Assembly: GCA_031398325.1 (NCBI GenBank)
Contig: JANNNB010000054.1
Span: forward strand, 1 to 64,000
Length of the DNA stretch: 64,000 bases
Reading direction: 5' to 3'
From: Sva-07 sp031398325
Lineage (GTDB): Bacteria; Actinomycetota; Acidimicrobiia; Acidimicrobiales; Ilumatobacteraceae
Shown here: piece by piece, positions 28,499-36,718 of the stretch
Layout of the letters: each line of letters starts with the position of its first letter
Position numbering within the stretch: the first letter of the stretch is position 1
Program-made: the position numbers and the translations under genes
Notes under the pieces: model-generated
Databases searched by the model: none
Told to the model about the DNA's origin: nothing
The model's input: only the letters and a program-made list of their open reading frames with translations

Positions 28499-29836
28499 AT
28501 GGCGTTGACGACGAACGAGAAGCCGAGAACTTGCATCATCGGGGCCGGGTGCAGCGGCTTCACCATGGCCAAGCGGCTGAAGGACGTCGGACTGCCTTAC
28601 GACTGCTTCGAGATGTCCGACGACATCGGCGGCAACTGGTACTTCAACAATCCGAACGGCACCTCGTCGTGCTACCAGTCGCTGCACATCGACACGTCCA
28701 AGTGGCGCCTCGCGTTCGAGGATTACCCGGTGCCGCGTGAATGGCCCGACTTCCCGCACCACGCGCAGCTGCTGCAGTACTTCAACGACTACGTCGACCA
28801 CTTCGGTCTCCGGGAGACGATCACGTTCAACACGGCGGTCACGAACTGCGAACCGCTGCCCGGCCAGCGGTGGGCGGTCACGCTGTCGACCGGTGAGACC
28901 CGTGAGTACGACGCGCTCGTGGTGGCCAACGGGCACCACTGGGACGCGCGCACGCCCACGTATCCGGGCACGTTCGACGGTTACCAGGTCCATTCGCACC
29001 ACTACCGCGACCCGTTCAGCCCCTACGACTTCCGCGGCAAGTCGGTGATGGTCGTCGGCGCCGGCAACTCGGCGATGGACATCTCGTCGGAGCTGTCGCA
29101 GCGGCCCATCGCCGACAAGCTGTTCATCTCGATGCGCCGGGGGGTGTGGGTGCTGCCAAAGTACATCGACGGCAAGCCGGCCGACAAGGCCTCGCTGCCG
29201 CAGTGGATGCCGACCAGGGTCGGTCGAGCGCTGGCCCGGCGCAAGATCATCAAGACGATCGGCCACATGGAGGACTACGGCCTGCCGAAGCCCGACCACC
29301 GGCCGCTCGATGCCCACCCGTCGGTTTCGGGGGAGTTTCTGACACGGGTGGGGTGCGGAGACATCACTCCCAAGGGCGGGCTCGACCGGCTCGACGGCGA
29401 TGGTGTGATCTTCGACGATGGCTCTCGCGAACAGATCGACGCCATCGTGTGGGCAACGGGGTACAACGTCACGTTCCCGTTCCTCGCGATCGACGAACTG
29501 ACGCCGAAGGACAACACGTTCCCGCTGTACAAGCGGATGGTGAAGCCGGGTTTCGAGACGCTGTTCTTCCTCGGACTCGCCCAGCCGCTGCCGACACTGG
29601 TGAACTTCGCCGAGCAGCAGTCGAAGCTCGTCGCCGCGGCCATCGACGGTCGCTACGTGTTCCCCGATGCGACCACGATGGCGCAGGTGACGAAAGAGGA
29701 CGAGGAGGAGCACCTCGGACACTTCTACGACAGCCCTCGGCATCGCATGCAGGTGGACTTCAACACCTACGTCGCCGATCTGGCGAGGGAAGTCGCGGCC
29801 GGCGCCGATCGGGCCGCTGCACACGTCGCCTCCTGA
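28499..29836 (+). CDS. Flavin-containing monooxygenase
   Basis: 445 residues. The FAD-binding motif CIIGAGCSGFTMAKRL lies near residue 12. The FMO fingerprint FxGxxxHxxxY appears as FDGYQVHSHHY near 165, the NADPH-binding motif VVGAGNSAMD near 184 and the ATGY motif (WATGYNVTFPF) near 325. Such enzymes oxygenate soft nucleophiles or ketones with NADPH and O2. The upstream extension of the open frame to 27563 is antisense to the FAD-oxidase gene and is not coding. The transcript is predicted to be leaderless. Confidence 0.92.
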   Translation: MALTTNEKPRTCIIGAGCSGFTMAKRLKDVGLPYDCFEMSDDIGGNWYFNNPNGTSSCYQSLHIDTSKWRLAFEDYPVPREWPDFPHHAQLLQYFNDYVDHFGLRETITFNTAVTNCEPLPGQRWAVTLSTGETREYDALVVANGHHWDARTPTYPGTFDGYQVHSHHYRDPFSPYDFRGKSVMVVGAGNSAMDISSELSQRPIADKLFISMRRGVWVLPKYIDGKPADKASLPQWMPTRVGRALARRKIIKTIGHMEDYGLPKPDHRPLDAHPSVSGEFLTRVGCGDITPKGGLDRLDGDGVIFDDGSREQIDAIVWATGYNVTFPFLAIDELTPKDNTFPLYKRMVKPGFETLFFLGLAQPLPTLVNFAEQQSKLVAAAIDGRYVFPDATTMAQVTKEDEEEHLGHFYDSPRHRMQVDFNTYVADLAREVAAGADRAAAHVAS

Positions 29837-29863
29837 CCCACGGGTGGGGATGCGACGGAGGAG

Positions 29864-29939
29864 TGGTGGTCGTGACCGGCGTCGATCCGGTGACCTTCCG
29901 CTTTTCAGGCGGACGCTCTGCCGACTGAGCTACACGACC
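29864..29939 (-). tRNA. tRNA-Phe (GAA)
   Basis: A cloverleaf folds on the minus strand: acceptor GGTCGTG/CACGACC, D arm GCTC/GAGC, anticodon arm TCCGC/GCGGA with loop CTGAAAA (anticodon GAA) and T arm ACCGG/CCGGT. The 3' CCA is encoded. The T loop is ATCGACG, with A where T is usual at position 54. It is the last gene of a Glu-Asp-Phe cluster. Confidence 0.92.
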
Positions 29940-30035
29940 GTGTTCGGCTTCATGGTGTTCGGTGTTCGTTCGGGATGGAGCCCGATATTGCAGAACGGCC
30001 ACCCGTCACGTTCATGACGAGTGGCCACCCTGTTG

Positions 30036-30110
30036 CGGTCCCGACGGGACTTGAACCCGCGACCTCCGGCTTGACAGGCCGGCGTGAACTCCAGACTTCA
30101 CCACGGGACC
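30036..30110 (-). tRNA. tRNA-Asp (GTC)
   Basis: Acceptor GGTCCCG/CGGGACC and anticodon loop CTGTCAA (GTC) are clear on the minus strand, as is a standard T arm GCGGG-TTCAAGT-CCCGT. The discriminator is G and CCA is not encoded. It is the middle gene of the cluster. Confidence 0.93.
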
Positions 30111-30172
30111 ATTGCTTGTTTTCTGCTTGTTTTCGGTGTGGCATTCGTGTTCATTCGCATTGCATGTAACCG

Positions 30173-30245
30173 CACCCCCAACGGGATTCGAACCCGTGCC
30201 GCCACCTTGAAAGGGTGGTGTCCTAGGCCACTAGACGATGGGGGC
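30173..30245 (-). tRNA. tRNA-Glu (TTC)
   Basis: Acceptor GCCCCCA/TGGGGGT (with a terminal G-U pair usual for this tRNA), anticodon loop CTTTCAA (TTC) and T arm CGGG-TTCGAAT-CCCG on the minus strand. The discriminator reads G and CCA is not encoded. It is first in the Glu-Asp-Phe cluster. It also supplies the glutamyl-tRNA used by hemA, encoded elsewhere in the window. Confidence 0.93.
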
Positions 30246-30277
30246 CTGAGGCAATGGCCTCTTCTCGTTGAGAGCGA

Positions 30278-30754
30278 TCAGAATCTAGCAGGAGGGGTCA
30301 GGCAATCCACCGGCCGATCACGAACCTCCCGTGGCACAACCGGTATCAGCATCCCGAAGGGTGCTCCGTTCGTGTCGTGGTGTACGCGATGAGCGGAAGC
30401 CAGGCGGTCGAGGAACGCCGAGTGGCGGCCGTCGAACCACGAGACCCGACGATGGATCCATCCGTCGTGCACGGCGGCATAGGCGGCCCCGTAGAGCGTC
30501 ACGCCGATGCCGGCCGGTACGAGGATCTCGAGACCGTCGAGGTTGAACCCTGCCCAGAGCCCGAGCATCACGATCGCGGCGAAGACGACGGGGAACCAGT
30601 CGTTCAGTTCGAACCGCGAGCCGTTCGGCTGGTGGTGCGAACGGTGCAGCCGCCGGCCGAACCCGTGCATCACGAAGCGGTGCGTCAACGCCGTGATCGG
30701 CTCCATCAGCATGAACGCCACCACGGCGACGAGAAGCGCAACCGGAAGTGTCAC
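30278..30754 (-). CDS. crtZ: Beta-carotene hydroxylase-like di-iron membrane protein
   Basis: 158 residues. The four His clusters of the CrtZ/fatty-acid hydroxylase family are present: HRFVMHG near 25, HRSHH near 38, HDGWIHRR near 95 and HRVHHD near 121. Four membrane helices are likely. CrtZ hydroxylates the beta-ionone ring of carotenoids. No other carotenoid gene lies in the window, so carotenoid hydroxylation is inferred from family alone. The GTG start has TAGCGT 6 nt upstream (leaderless). A 17-nt palindrome at 30806-30822 may be an operator. Confidence 0.82.
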   Translation of the reverse strand: MTLPVALLVAVVAFMLMEPITALTHRFVMHGFGRRLHRSHHQPNGSRFELNDWFPVVFAAIVMLGLWAGFNLDGLEILVPAGIGVTLYGAAYAAVHDGWIHRRVSWFDGRHSAFLDRLASAHRVHHDTNGAPFGMLIPVVPREVRDRPVDCLTPPARF

Positions 30755-30760
30755 GACCCC

Positions 30761-30766
30761 ACGCTA
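30761..30766 (-). promoter_or_regulatory. -10 hexamer TAGCGT of the crtZ-like gene
   Basis: TAGCGT on the minus strand, 6 nt before the GTG at 30754. Confidence 0.55.
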
Positions 30767-30805
30767 CCCGTGACCACGCCGTCCCGAAATTGATGGCGTG
30801 CGCAC

Positions 30806-30822
30806 GTTGCGGTAACCGCAAC
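30806..30822. promoter_or_regulatory. 17-nt palindrome, possible operator upstream of crtZ
   Basis: GTTGCGGT, one central A, then ACCGCAAC: perfect 8-bp dyad symmetry. It lies about 40 nt upstream of the crtZ -10, where a regulator could act. It could also be a terminator for nothing obvious, since the gene beyond it also runs on the minus strand. Confidence 0.35.
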
Positions 30823-30851
30823 CAACACGATCAGTTTCGGGAATCTTCGGG

Positions 30852-31559
30852 TCAGGGGGCGGTGGCGTAGGCGGCTAGGGCTTCGGCGAGGTGGACGGTC
30901 ATCACGCCGTGCTCGTTGGCGACGGCGGTCAACCACTCGGGTCGGATGACGCCACACACGGCGATCGGCTCGTCGAGCGGTGAACCACCGAGGGCGAGGC
31001 GCACGAACGACGCTGCGTAGTCGGGTGGCCGCAGGTCACGGCCGAGTTCCACGAGCGCATACGGGTCAGGGGTGGAACCATCGGTCACGAGCGAGAAGAA
31101 GCTCTGCGACGTCGGGCCGGTCGGCCCACCAGCGAGACCCGGCCCGTCGGCGAGGATCGCACCGCGCACGAGGGTGGGACGACTGCCCGCCAACTGCAGC
31201 GCGATGTACGCACCGAGGCCTCGTCCCACGACCGTCACCGGGCGGGCCGGGTCGTCGCCGGTCAGGTGTCCGAGCGCCACGTCGGCGTCGGCGAGCAGCA
31301 GCTCGGCGGTGTACCCGCCGCCTTTCGGCACCGACGACCGGCCGTGTCCGGTGAAATCGAGTGCGGCGATCGCTCCAGGCCACGTCGCCAACGCGGGTGG
31401 CACCGAGGACGGCGATGCCTCACCCAAACCGTGGAGCAGCAACAGGGTGCGGCTGCCGGCGACCGGCGGAACTGGTCGCAGGTGATACAGGGCCAGGTCG
31501 ATCTTGCCGTGCCGGAGCATCTCGATCACGGGAACATCGTGATCGTTCGAGCTGCTCAC
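30852..31559 (-). CDS. Alpha/beta hydrolase, small
   Basis: 235 residues. An oxyanion-loop segment LLLLHGLGEASPSS lies near residue 35. FTGHGRSSVPKGGGY near 65 matches the usual DxxGxGxS turn of the alpha/beta-hydrolase fold. The nucleophile elbow region reads VVGRGLGAYIALQLAG near 105, so the expected Ser in GxSxG is Gly (GRGLG). No replacement nucleophile is obvious, so catalysis is doubtful. The GTG at 31559 overlaps the stop of the upstream alpha/beta hydrolase in a GTGA junction, so the two are coupled. Confidence 0.75.
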   Translation of the reverse strand: MSSSNDHDVPVIEMLRHGKIDLALYHLRPVPPVAGSRTLLLLHGLGEASPSSVPPALATWPGAIAALDFTGHGRSSVPKGGGYTAELLLADADVALGHLTGDDPARPVTVVGRGLGAYIALQLAGSRPTLVRGAILADGPGLAGGPTGPTSQSFFSLVTDGSTPDPYALVELGRDLRPPDYAASFVRLALGGSPLDEPIAVCGVIRPEWLTAVANEHGVMTVHLAEALAAYATAP

Positions 31560-32485
31560 GGTCGTCGCCCGATGAAATCGAGGGCCATCTCGCTGACGAC
31601 GCCGGGCTGCTCGATGTGCACGAAGTGCCCGGCGCCGCGCAGCTGTTCGCAGCGTCCGTACATCGGCATGTACGGACGGACCTTGTCGATCGGCGTCTCC
31701 CAGCTCATCGCCTCGCTCTCGGTACCGAGGATCCCGAGGAACGGCATGGGGAGGCCGGGCAGCCGCATCAGCGTCCACTCGGGCCTCCACGGGCCGAAGC
31801 CACCGAAGCGCATCGCCGCGTCGATCTTCCAACGCCAACCGTCGGCGGACTCGAAACCGCCGACGGTCACGAGCCGCCGCAGCCAGTCGAGCGGCAGTCG
31901 AGGGTTCATCACCCCACGCCGTTCGGCGAGCCCATCGAGCGTGCCGGGCCGGCGCATCGCCGTCGAGGTCGTCCGGCGATGGTTCAGCCAGCCGGCGATC
32001 TCGTCGGCCATCATCTTCGAACGTTCGTGCTCCGCGATGTCGGGCGTACGGCGGGTGTAGGGGATGCCGTCGAGATTGACGAGGTGGCTGAATCGGAACG
32101 GCTGGGCATCGGCGAGCTGCGTCATCAGCGCACCGCCCTTGGAGTGACCGATCACGGGCAGCGGGTGTCCCGGCGAGACGTGGTCGAAGATCGCCAGTGC
32201 GTCGCGCATGTCCGCATCCCACGAGTACAGCTCCACGTGATCACTGTCGCCGTGCCCGCGATGATCCCAGCTGACCACCCGCCATCCGCCGGCGGCGATC
32301 TTGGGGGCGAACACGTCGAAGGTGCGGGCGAAATCCATGCCCCCGTGCACGAGCAGCAGCGGCGGCGCGTCCTCGTCGCCCCACTCGTGAACTGCGATGC
32401 CGACACCGTTCGGGTAGAGCCTGTACTCACGGGCGGGATGTTCGGCGCCCGGATAGTGGAACTCGGTCGCCGTGTCGCTCATCAC
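31556..32485 (-). CDS. Alpha/beta hydrolase
   Basis: 309 residues. The fold shows LLLVHGGMDFARTF near 45, WDHRGHGDSDHV near 75 and the nucleophile elbow VIGHSKGGALM (GHSKG) near 113, with GAGHFVHIEQP carrying the catalytic His near residue 290. The substrate is unknown. The GTG at 32485 is chosen because TACCCT lies 6 nt upstream; the ATG at 32482 is the next codon. It heads a two-gene operon with the Ser-less hydrolase. Confidence 0.85.
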   Translation of the reverse strand: MMSDTATEFHYPGAEHPAREYRLYPNGVGIAVHEWGDEDAPPLLLVHGGMDFARTFDVFAPKIAAGGWRVVSWDHRGHGDSDHVELYSWDADMRDALAIFDHVSPGHPLPVIGHSKGGALMTQLADAQPFRFSHLVNLDGIPYTRRTPDIAEHERSKMMADEIAGWLNHRRTTSTAMRRPGTLDGLAERRGVMNPRLPLDWLRRLVTVGGFESADGWRWKIDAAMRFGGFGPWRPEWTLMRLPGLPMPFLGILGTESEAMSWETPIDKVRPYMPMYGRCEQLRGAGHFVHIEQPGVVSEMALDFIGRRP

Positions 32486-32491
32486 GCGTCG

Positions 32492-32497
32492 AGGGTA
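32492..32497 (-). promoter_or_regulatory. -10 hexamer TACCCT of the alpha/beta hydrolase operon
   Basis: TACCCT on the minus strand, 6 nt before the GTG at 32485. Confidence 0.5.
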
Positions 32498-32534
32498 CGA
32501 CGTCTGCCGCGCGCCGTACGTATCCGTTGGCTCG

Positions 32535-32540
32535 TAGCAT
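32535..32540 (+). promoter_or_regulatory. -10 hexamer TAGCAT of the LysM lipoprotein gene
   Basis: TAGCAT lies 8 nt before the ATG at 32549. It is divergent from the hydrolase promoter 38 nt away. Confidence 0.55.
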
Positions 32541-32548
32541 CGGCGCTC

Positions 32549-32908
32549 ATGAACCGCAGGGGACTTGCGACGACGCTCGGGGTGACGACGTTCGTCGCGG
32601 TCGCGATGGCGGGTTGTGGAACGACCGACGAGGCCTCTCGCGAAACCCTGCCGCCGATCCGCACGACGATTGCGATCACCACGACCACGAGCACGACCGA
32701 GCCCCTCGGCCAGCGGTTCTATGTGATCAAGCCGGGCGACACGCTCGGCACGATCGCGGGGTTGCTCGGTGTGACGGTGCAGTCGATCGTCGACCTGAAT
32801 GGGCTGGCCAATCCGGACGACATCCAGGCCGGCCAGACGATCGAGATCCCGACCGGCGTCACGGTCATCGCCGAACTGCCGACCAGCGTCGCCCCGCCGA
32901 CGACCTGA
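32549..32908 (+). CDS. LysM-domain lipoprotein
   Basis: 119 residues. The signal peptide ends in a lipobox, VAMAGCG, with the lipidated Cys at residue 23. A Thr-rich linker follows (TTIAITTTTSTTEP). One LysM domain covers about residues 57-105: YVIKPGDTLGTIAGLLGV then LNGLANPDDIQAGQTIEI. LysM binds N-acetylglucosamine-containing glycans, so the protein likely sits on the outer face of the membrane and holds peptidoglycan. No catalytic domain is attached. Confidence 0.88.
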   Translation: MNRRGLATTLGVTTFVAVAMAGCGTTDEASRETLPPIRTTIAITTTTSTTEPLGQRFYVIKPGDTLGTIAGLLGVTVQSIVDLNGLANPDDIQAGQTIEIPTGVTVIAELPTSVAPPTT

Positions 32909-33031
32909 CTCCACCGCTGGCATCCGTCGGGCGATGCAGATCGCGTGCGCCAATGACCCGCCATCGCCATCGCTCGCGATGCGCCTGGCGTGATGTGACA
33001 TGGTGCCCTACTCGCGTCGGGTGATGGTTCC

Positions 33032-33037
33032 TAGACT
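33032..33037 (+). promoter_or_regulatory. -10 hexamer TAGACT of the beta-helix oxygenase gene
   Basis: TAGACT lies 6 nt before the ATG at 33044. Confidence 0.55.
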
Positions 33038-33043
33038 CGCGGC

Positions 33044-33751
33044 ATGAGCTTCTGGCCGAACGCCGAACACTGGAGCGTCAAGATCCCGCTCGACACCCCG
33101 CACCGCCGACTCGACGTGTTGGCGGAGACCGGATGGGTGAAATTGAGCGATGCACCGTTCGAATGCCCGGAGTCCGAGTACCTCGCGCTGGAGTACATGG
33201 ACTGGAAGTCGGGTGGCGACACGAACTTCGCCCCGATCGCCTCGGCCGACGGTGAACTCGACTGCCGTGGGTTCTGGGACAAGGGCAAGACCGACAAGGA
33301 CGCGCTCTGGACCTCGAACGCTGATGTTGCGCCGAGCATCCGTGACTACGTCGAGGGCGTCGGTGCCAACTTCGGTCGCGTCCGTACGATCAAGCTCGAG
33401 CCGCAGGATCGTGCGACGGCGATCCGCTCGATCCATCGCGACGACAACAACCGGTTCAATCCCGACGACGAGGGTTGGGTCGTGCGCTCATGGGTCGAAC
33501 TCACCGACAATCCCGACAGCTACATGCTGCTCATGGACAACGGCCCTGACGGCCTGCCCGACCCGGCCACCGAGGTGCGGGTGCCGCTCCACAAGGGCGC
33601 TCGTTTCGTGGTCGACACGCAGCGTCTGTGGCATGTGGTCGTCCATCCGGGTGACGCGCCCAGGTATGCGCTGATCATCAGCTTCGAGTCGAGCCCGATT
33701 CTCGATGCCTGGATCGGTGCACAAGCATCGACACCTGCCCTCACGTCCTGA
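33044..33751 (+). CDS. Probable 2-oxoglutarate/Fe(II) oxygenase (aspartyl/asparaginyl hydroxylase-like)
   Basis: 235 residues. The C-terminal half has a double-stranded beta-helix pattern with candidate iron ligands: His and Asp in SIHRDDNNRF near residue 131, and the distal His in RLWHVVVHPG near 202, followed by an Arg (RYALIISFES) that could hold 2-oxoglutarate. This HxD...H...R spacing resembles aspartyl/asparaginyl beta-hydroxylases. The N-terminal half is conserved-looking but unassigned. The substrate is unknown. It is convergent with meaA 32 nt away. Confidence 0.65.
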   Translation: MSFWPNAEHWSVKIPLDTPHRRLDVLAETGWVKLSDAPFECPESEYLALEYMDWKSGGDTNFAPIASADGELDCRGFWDKGKTDKDALWTSNADVAPSIRDYVEGVGANFGRVRTIKLEPQDRATAIRSIHRDDNNRFNPDDEGWVVRSWVELTDNPDSYMLLMDNGPDGLPDPATEVRVPLHKGARFVVDTQRLWHVVVHPGDAPRYALIISFESSPILDAWIGAQASTPALTS

Positions 33752-33765
33752 CCGAATCCGGCGAA

Positions 33766-33782
33766 GCGGGAGAGCTCCCCGC
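33766..33782. terminator. Short hairpin between convergent genes
   Basis: Arms of 5 nt (GCGGG and CCCGC) around a 7-nt loop sit in the 32-nt gap between the oxygenase gene and meaA. It is weak and without a T-run. Confidence 0.3.
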
Positions 33783-33783
33783 G

Positions 33784-35724
33784 TCAGTCGGCGCGGTGTT
33801 TGACGGCGAGTTCGGCGACGTCGCGCATGATCTTGGCGATCTGGAAGTCCTTCGGGGTGTAGATCGCGGCGATGCCGAGGGCGGTCAGCCGCGGCCGGTC
33901 GTCCTCGGGGATGATCCCACCGACGACCACGGGAGCGTCGACGCCCATCGCCTTCAGGTGCTTCAGCACGTCGGGGACGAGGTCGAGGTGAGAGCCCGAC
34001 AGGATCGACAGACCGATCACGTCCGGATCCTCGTCGCGCGCTGACGCGGCGATCTGCTCGGGCGTCAATCGAATGCCGGAGTACACGACCTCCATCCCGG
34101 AATCGCGGGCGGCGACGGCGATCTGCTCGGCACCGTTCGAGTGGCCGTCGAGCCCCGGCTTGGCCACGAGGAACTTCGGCGGTCCACCCGCGATCGACTT
34201 GACGAACTCCACGACCTCGCCGAGCCCCACGGAGGAGCCCGTCGCGCCAGAGACACCCGTGGGGGCGCGGAACTCGCCGAAAACGTCGCGCATCAGCTGC
34301 CCCCACTCGCCCGTGGTGCCGCCCGCCTTCGCCAATGCGATCGATGGCGGCATGACGTTGTCGCCCTCGACCGCCGCACGACGCAGTTCGACGAGGGCCG
34401 CGTCGACAGCAGCCTGGTCGCGGGCGAACCGCCACGCCTGGACGTCAGCGACCATCTCGGCCTCGACGGCGTGGTCGACCTTCAGGATTGCGCCCTCCCC
34501 GCCGAGCGGTGACGGCGTCGTTTCGGTGTACGCGTTGACGCCGACGACCAGCTGCTCGCCCGACTCGATGCGGCGCGTTCGCGTCGCCATCGAACCGACG
34601 AGGCGTGACTTCAGCGTCTCGACCGACTCGAAGGCTCCGCCGAGTTGGAGTACGTCGTCGAGTTCGGCCTGCGCCGATGCGCGCAACTCGGTGGTGCGCG
34701 CCTCGATGACGTGTGATCCATCGAAGATGTCGCCGTACTCGAGCAGGTCGGTCTCGAAGGCCAGGACCTGCTGCATGCGCAATGACCACTGCTGGTCCCA
34801 CGGCGTCGGCAGCCCGAGCGCCTCGTTCCATGCCGGCAGCTGCACCGACCGTGCGCGGGCCCGCTTGGACAGCGTCACGGCCAGCATCTCGAGCACGATG
34901 CGCTGCACGTTGTTCTCCGGCTGCGCCTCGGTGAGGCCGAGCGAGTTCACCTGCACGCCGTACCGGAATCGCAGCGCCTTTTCGTCGGTCACCCCGTAGC
35001 GCTCACGTCCGATCTGATCCCACATCTCGGTCATCGCCCGAAGCTTGCAGATCTCCTCGATGAACCGGATTCCTGCATTGACGAAGAACGAGATCGATCC
35101 GAACACCTGCGAGAACTGTTCGGGCGACACCTGGCCGGACTCGCGTACCGCGTCGAGTACGCCGATCGCGGTCGCCATCGAATAGGCGATCTCCTGCTCC
35201 GGCGTCGCGCCCGCCTCCTGCAGGTGGTACGAGCAGATGTTGATGGGGTTCCACTTGGGGGCGTGTTGCGCGCACCAGGCGACCATGTCGACGATCAGGC
35301 GGCGCGACGGGATCGGCGGGAAGATGTACGTCCCTCGGGAGAGGTACTCCTTGACGATGTCGTTCTGGGTGGTGCCCCGGAGGTCGGCGGCCGGCACACC
35401 TTGCTCCTCGGCGTTCGCGACGTACAGCGCGAGCAACCAGGCGGCCGTCGCATTGATCGTCATCGAGGTGTTCATCTGCCCGGGTGGGATCTGGTCGAGG
35501 AGCGTCCGCATGTGGCCGAGATGGGCGACCGGGACACCGACCTTGCCAACTTCGCCTCGCGACATCTCCGAGTCGGGGTCGTATCCGGTCTGGGTCGGCA
35601 GGTCGAAAGCGATCGACAGGCCGGTCTGACCCTTGCCGAGATTCGTCCGGTAGAGCTCGTTCGATGCGGCGGCTGTCGAATGGCCGGAGTAGGTCCGCAT
35701 CAACCACGGCTGGTCACGAGTCAT
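33784..35724 (-). CDS. meaA: MeaA/ethylmalonyl-CoA mutase-type B12-dependent mutase
   Basis: 646 residues. The catalytic domain starts with PWLMRTYSGHSTAA and contains GQTGLSIAFDLPTQTGYDPD, MNTSMTINATAAWLLALY and CSYHLQEAGATPEQEIAY. The C-terminal cobalamin domain carries the DxHxxG motif (GLDGHSNGAEQ) near residue 530 and a second loop LSILSGSHLDL. The single-chain layout and sequence match actinobacterial MeaA/ethylmalonyl-CoA mutase more closely than two-subunit methylmalonyl-CoA mutase. The reaction is (2R)-ethylmalonyl-CoA to methylsuccinyl-CoA. The start is ATG 35724; upstream there is no TANNNT element and no clear ribosome-binding site. Confidence 0.87.
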   Translation of the reverse strand: MTRDQPWLMRTYSGHSTAAASNELYRTNLGKGQTGLSIAFDLPTQTGYDPDSEMSRGEVGKVGVPVAHLGHMRTLLDQIPPGQMNTSMTINATAAWLLALYVANAEEQGVPAADLRGTTQNDIVKEYLSRGTYIFPPIPSRRLIVDMVAWCAQHAPKWNPINICSYHLQEAGATPEQEIAYSMATAIGVLDAVRESGQVSPEQFSQVFGSISFFVNAGIRFIEEICKLRAMTEMWDQIGRERYGVTDEKALRFRYGVQVNSLGLTEAQPENNVQRIVLEMLAVTLSKRARARSVQLPAWNEALGLPTPWDQQWSLRMQQVLAFETDLLEYGDIFDGSHVIEARTTELRASAQAELDDVLQLGGAFESVETLKSRLVGSMATRTRRIESGEQLVVGVNAYTETTPSPLGGEGAILKVDHAVEAEMVADVQAWRFARDQAAVDAALVELRRAAVEGDNVMPPSIALAKAGGTTGEWGQLMRDVFGEFRAPTGVSGATGSSVGLGEVVEFVKSIAGGPPKFLVAKPGLDGHSNGAEQIAVAARDSGMEVVYSGIRLTPEQIAASARDEDPDVIGLSILSGSHLDLVPDVLKHLKAMGVDAPVVVGGIIPEDDRPRLTALGIAAIYTPKDFQIAKIMRDVAELAVKHRAD

Positions 35725-35891
35725 GGAAGAAGTGTGGCGGGTCGCCGACGAAGTCCTCAAGTCTGCCGGTGAACGGTCCGAAGAAAAGATCGTCCGACAG
35801 GACAGATACGAGCCAGTGCGACCGATCCTCCCTCCCCCTCGTGGACGGTCGTCGCTGGTCTCGAAGGTTTCCCTTTGGCGGGAACCCCCGT

Positions 35892-35965
35892 CGGCCGAAT
35901 GGCGGATTCGGCCGGCGAAGGTCTCAGGGCGGGCGGTGGCGGACCGCCCGCCCTGATCTCTTTTT
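35892..35965 (+). terminator. Double hairpin with T-run on the plus strand, orphan terminator
   Basis: A 9-bp hairpin (35892-35900 with 35906-35914) is followed by a perfect 13-bp hairpin (35925-35937 with 35943-35955, loop GGCGG) and then five T residues at 35961-35965. This is the best Rho-independent terminator in the window and points along the plus strand, yet no plus-strand gene precedes it; meaA and aat flanking it both run on the minus strand. The 268-nt gap from 35725 to 35992 otherwise holds nothing I recognise. Confidence 0.65.
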
Positions 35966-35992
35966 CCGGTCGCTGTTTCCGGTCAGGTCCCC

Positions 35993-36676
35993 TCATCGCC
36001 CGATCACGGCGCGATCGAGCAGCGTCAGGTACTCCGTGCGGGCCACGTCGATCGCTCCGAGCGACCGCAGGTGTGACGTCGTCCACTGCACGTCGAGCAG
36101 CTCGGCGTCTCGTTCGCGCAGCCAATCGAACAACGCCATCAACGCGACCTTCGACGCGTCGGTGACGAGGTGGAACATCGACTCGCCGGCGAACAGACCG
36201 CCGATGCCGACTCCGTACAGCCCACCGACGAGCTCATCGTGTTGCCACACCTCGATGGAGTGGGCCCATCCGAGGTCATGGAGATCCGAGTACGCCGTCA
36301 CGATCTCCGGGGTGATCCAGCGGCCTGGACGGCTCGGGTCGCCGCACCGTTGCATCACCTCGCCGAATGCCGTGTCGACGCGGATTTCGAAGCGCTTGAA
36401 GCTCTTGCGCATCGAACGACTCACGATCAAGCCGTCGATGGGGATGATTCCGCGCGGGTCGGGCGAGTACCACGCGATCTTGCTCCTGCGCCGTCTCGGC
36501 TCGACCGGCATCGGAAAGAGCCCGGCCCGGTAGGCCGCGAGCAGCGTCCCCGGCTCGAGGTCGGCACCGATCGCGATGAGGTCGTCGCCCCGGGCGGCAT
36601 GGCGCGGATCGGGCATCGCATAGCGCGACGGGGGTGGTTCGACCGCACCGAGGCGCTGGATTTCGCCCGAACTCAC
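35993..36676 (-). CDS. aat: Leucyl/phenylalanyl-tRNA-protein transferase
   Basis: 227 residues. Aat adds Leu or Phe to N-terminal Lys or Arg residues and marks proteins for ClpS/ClpAP-type degradation (N-degron pathway). Conserved segments are AAYRAGLFPMP, KIAWYSPDPRGII, RCGDPSRPGRWITPEIVTAY, GWAHSIEVWQ and GLYGVGIGGLFAGESMFH, with DASKVAL and DVQWTTSHLRSLGA toward the C-terminus. GTG 36676 is preferred over GTG 36700; CAGAAT six bases upstream resembles the -10 elements of this window. Confidence 0.93.
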   Translation of the reverse strand: MSSGEIQRLGAVEPPPSRYAMPDPRHAARGDDLIAIGADLEPGTLLAAYRAGLFPMPVEPRRRRSKIAWYSPDPRGIIPIDGLIVSRSMRKSFKRFEIRVDTAFGEVMQRCGDPSRPGRWITPEIVTAYSDLHDLGWAHSIEVWQHDELVGGLYGVGIGGLFAGESMFHLVTDASKVALMALFDWLRERDAELLDVQWTTSHLRSLGAIDVARTEYLTLLDRAVIGR

Positions 36677-36718
36677 GCCGCCATTCTGCCAACCCGGCAC
36701 GGTCCCGGGCGGCGTGGG

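Noticed and set aside
35723..35956. 77-codon plus-strand ORF beside meaA
   Set aside because: It overlaps the meaA start, has no promoter or ribosome-binding site in front, and ends inside a terminator stem. Kept only as part of a finding.
35725..35992. Cobalamin or glycine riboswitch before the B12-dependent mutase
   Set aside because: I looked for the conserved cobalamin-box and glycine-aptamer motifs on both strands and found neither.
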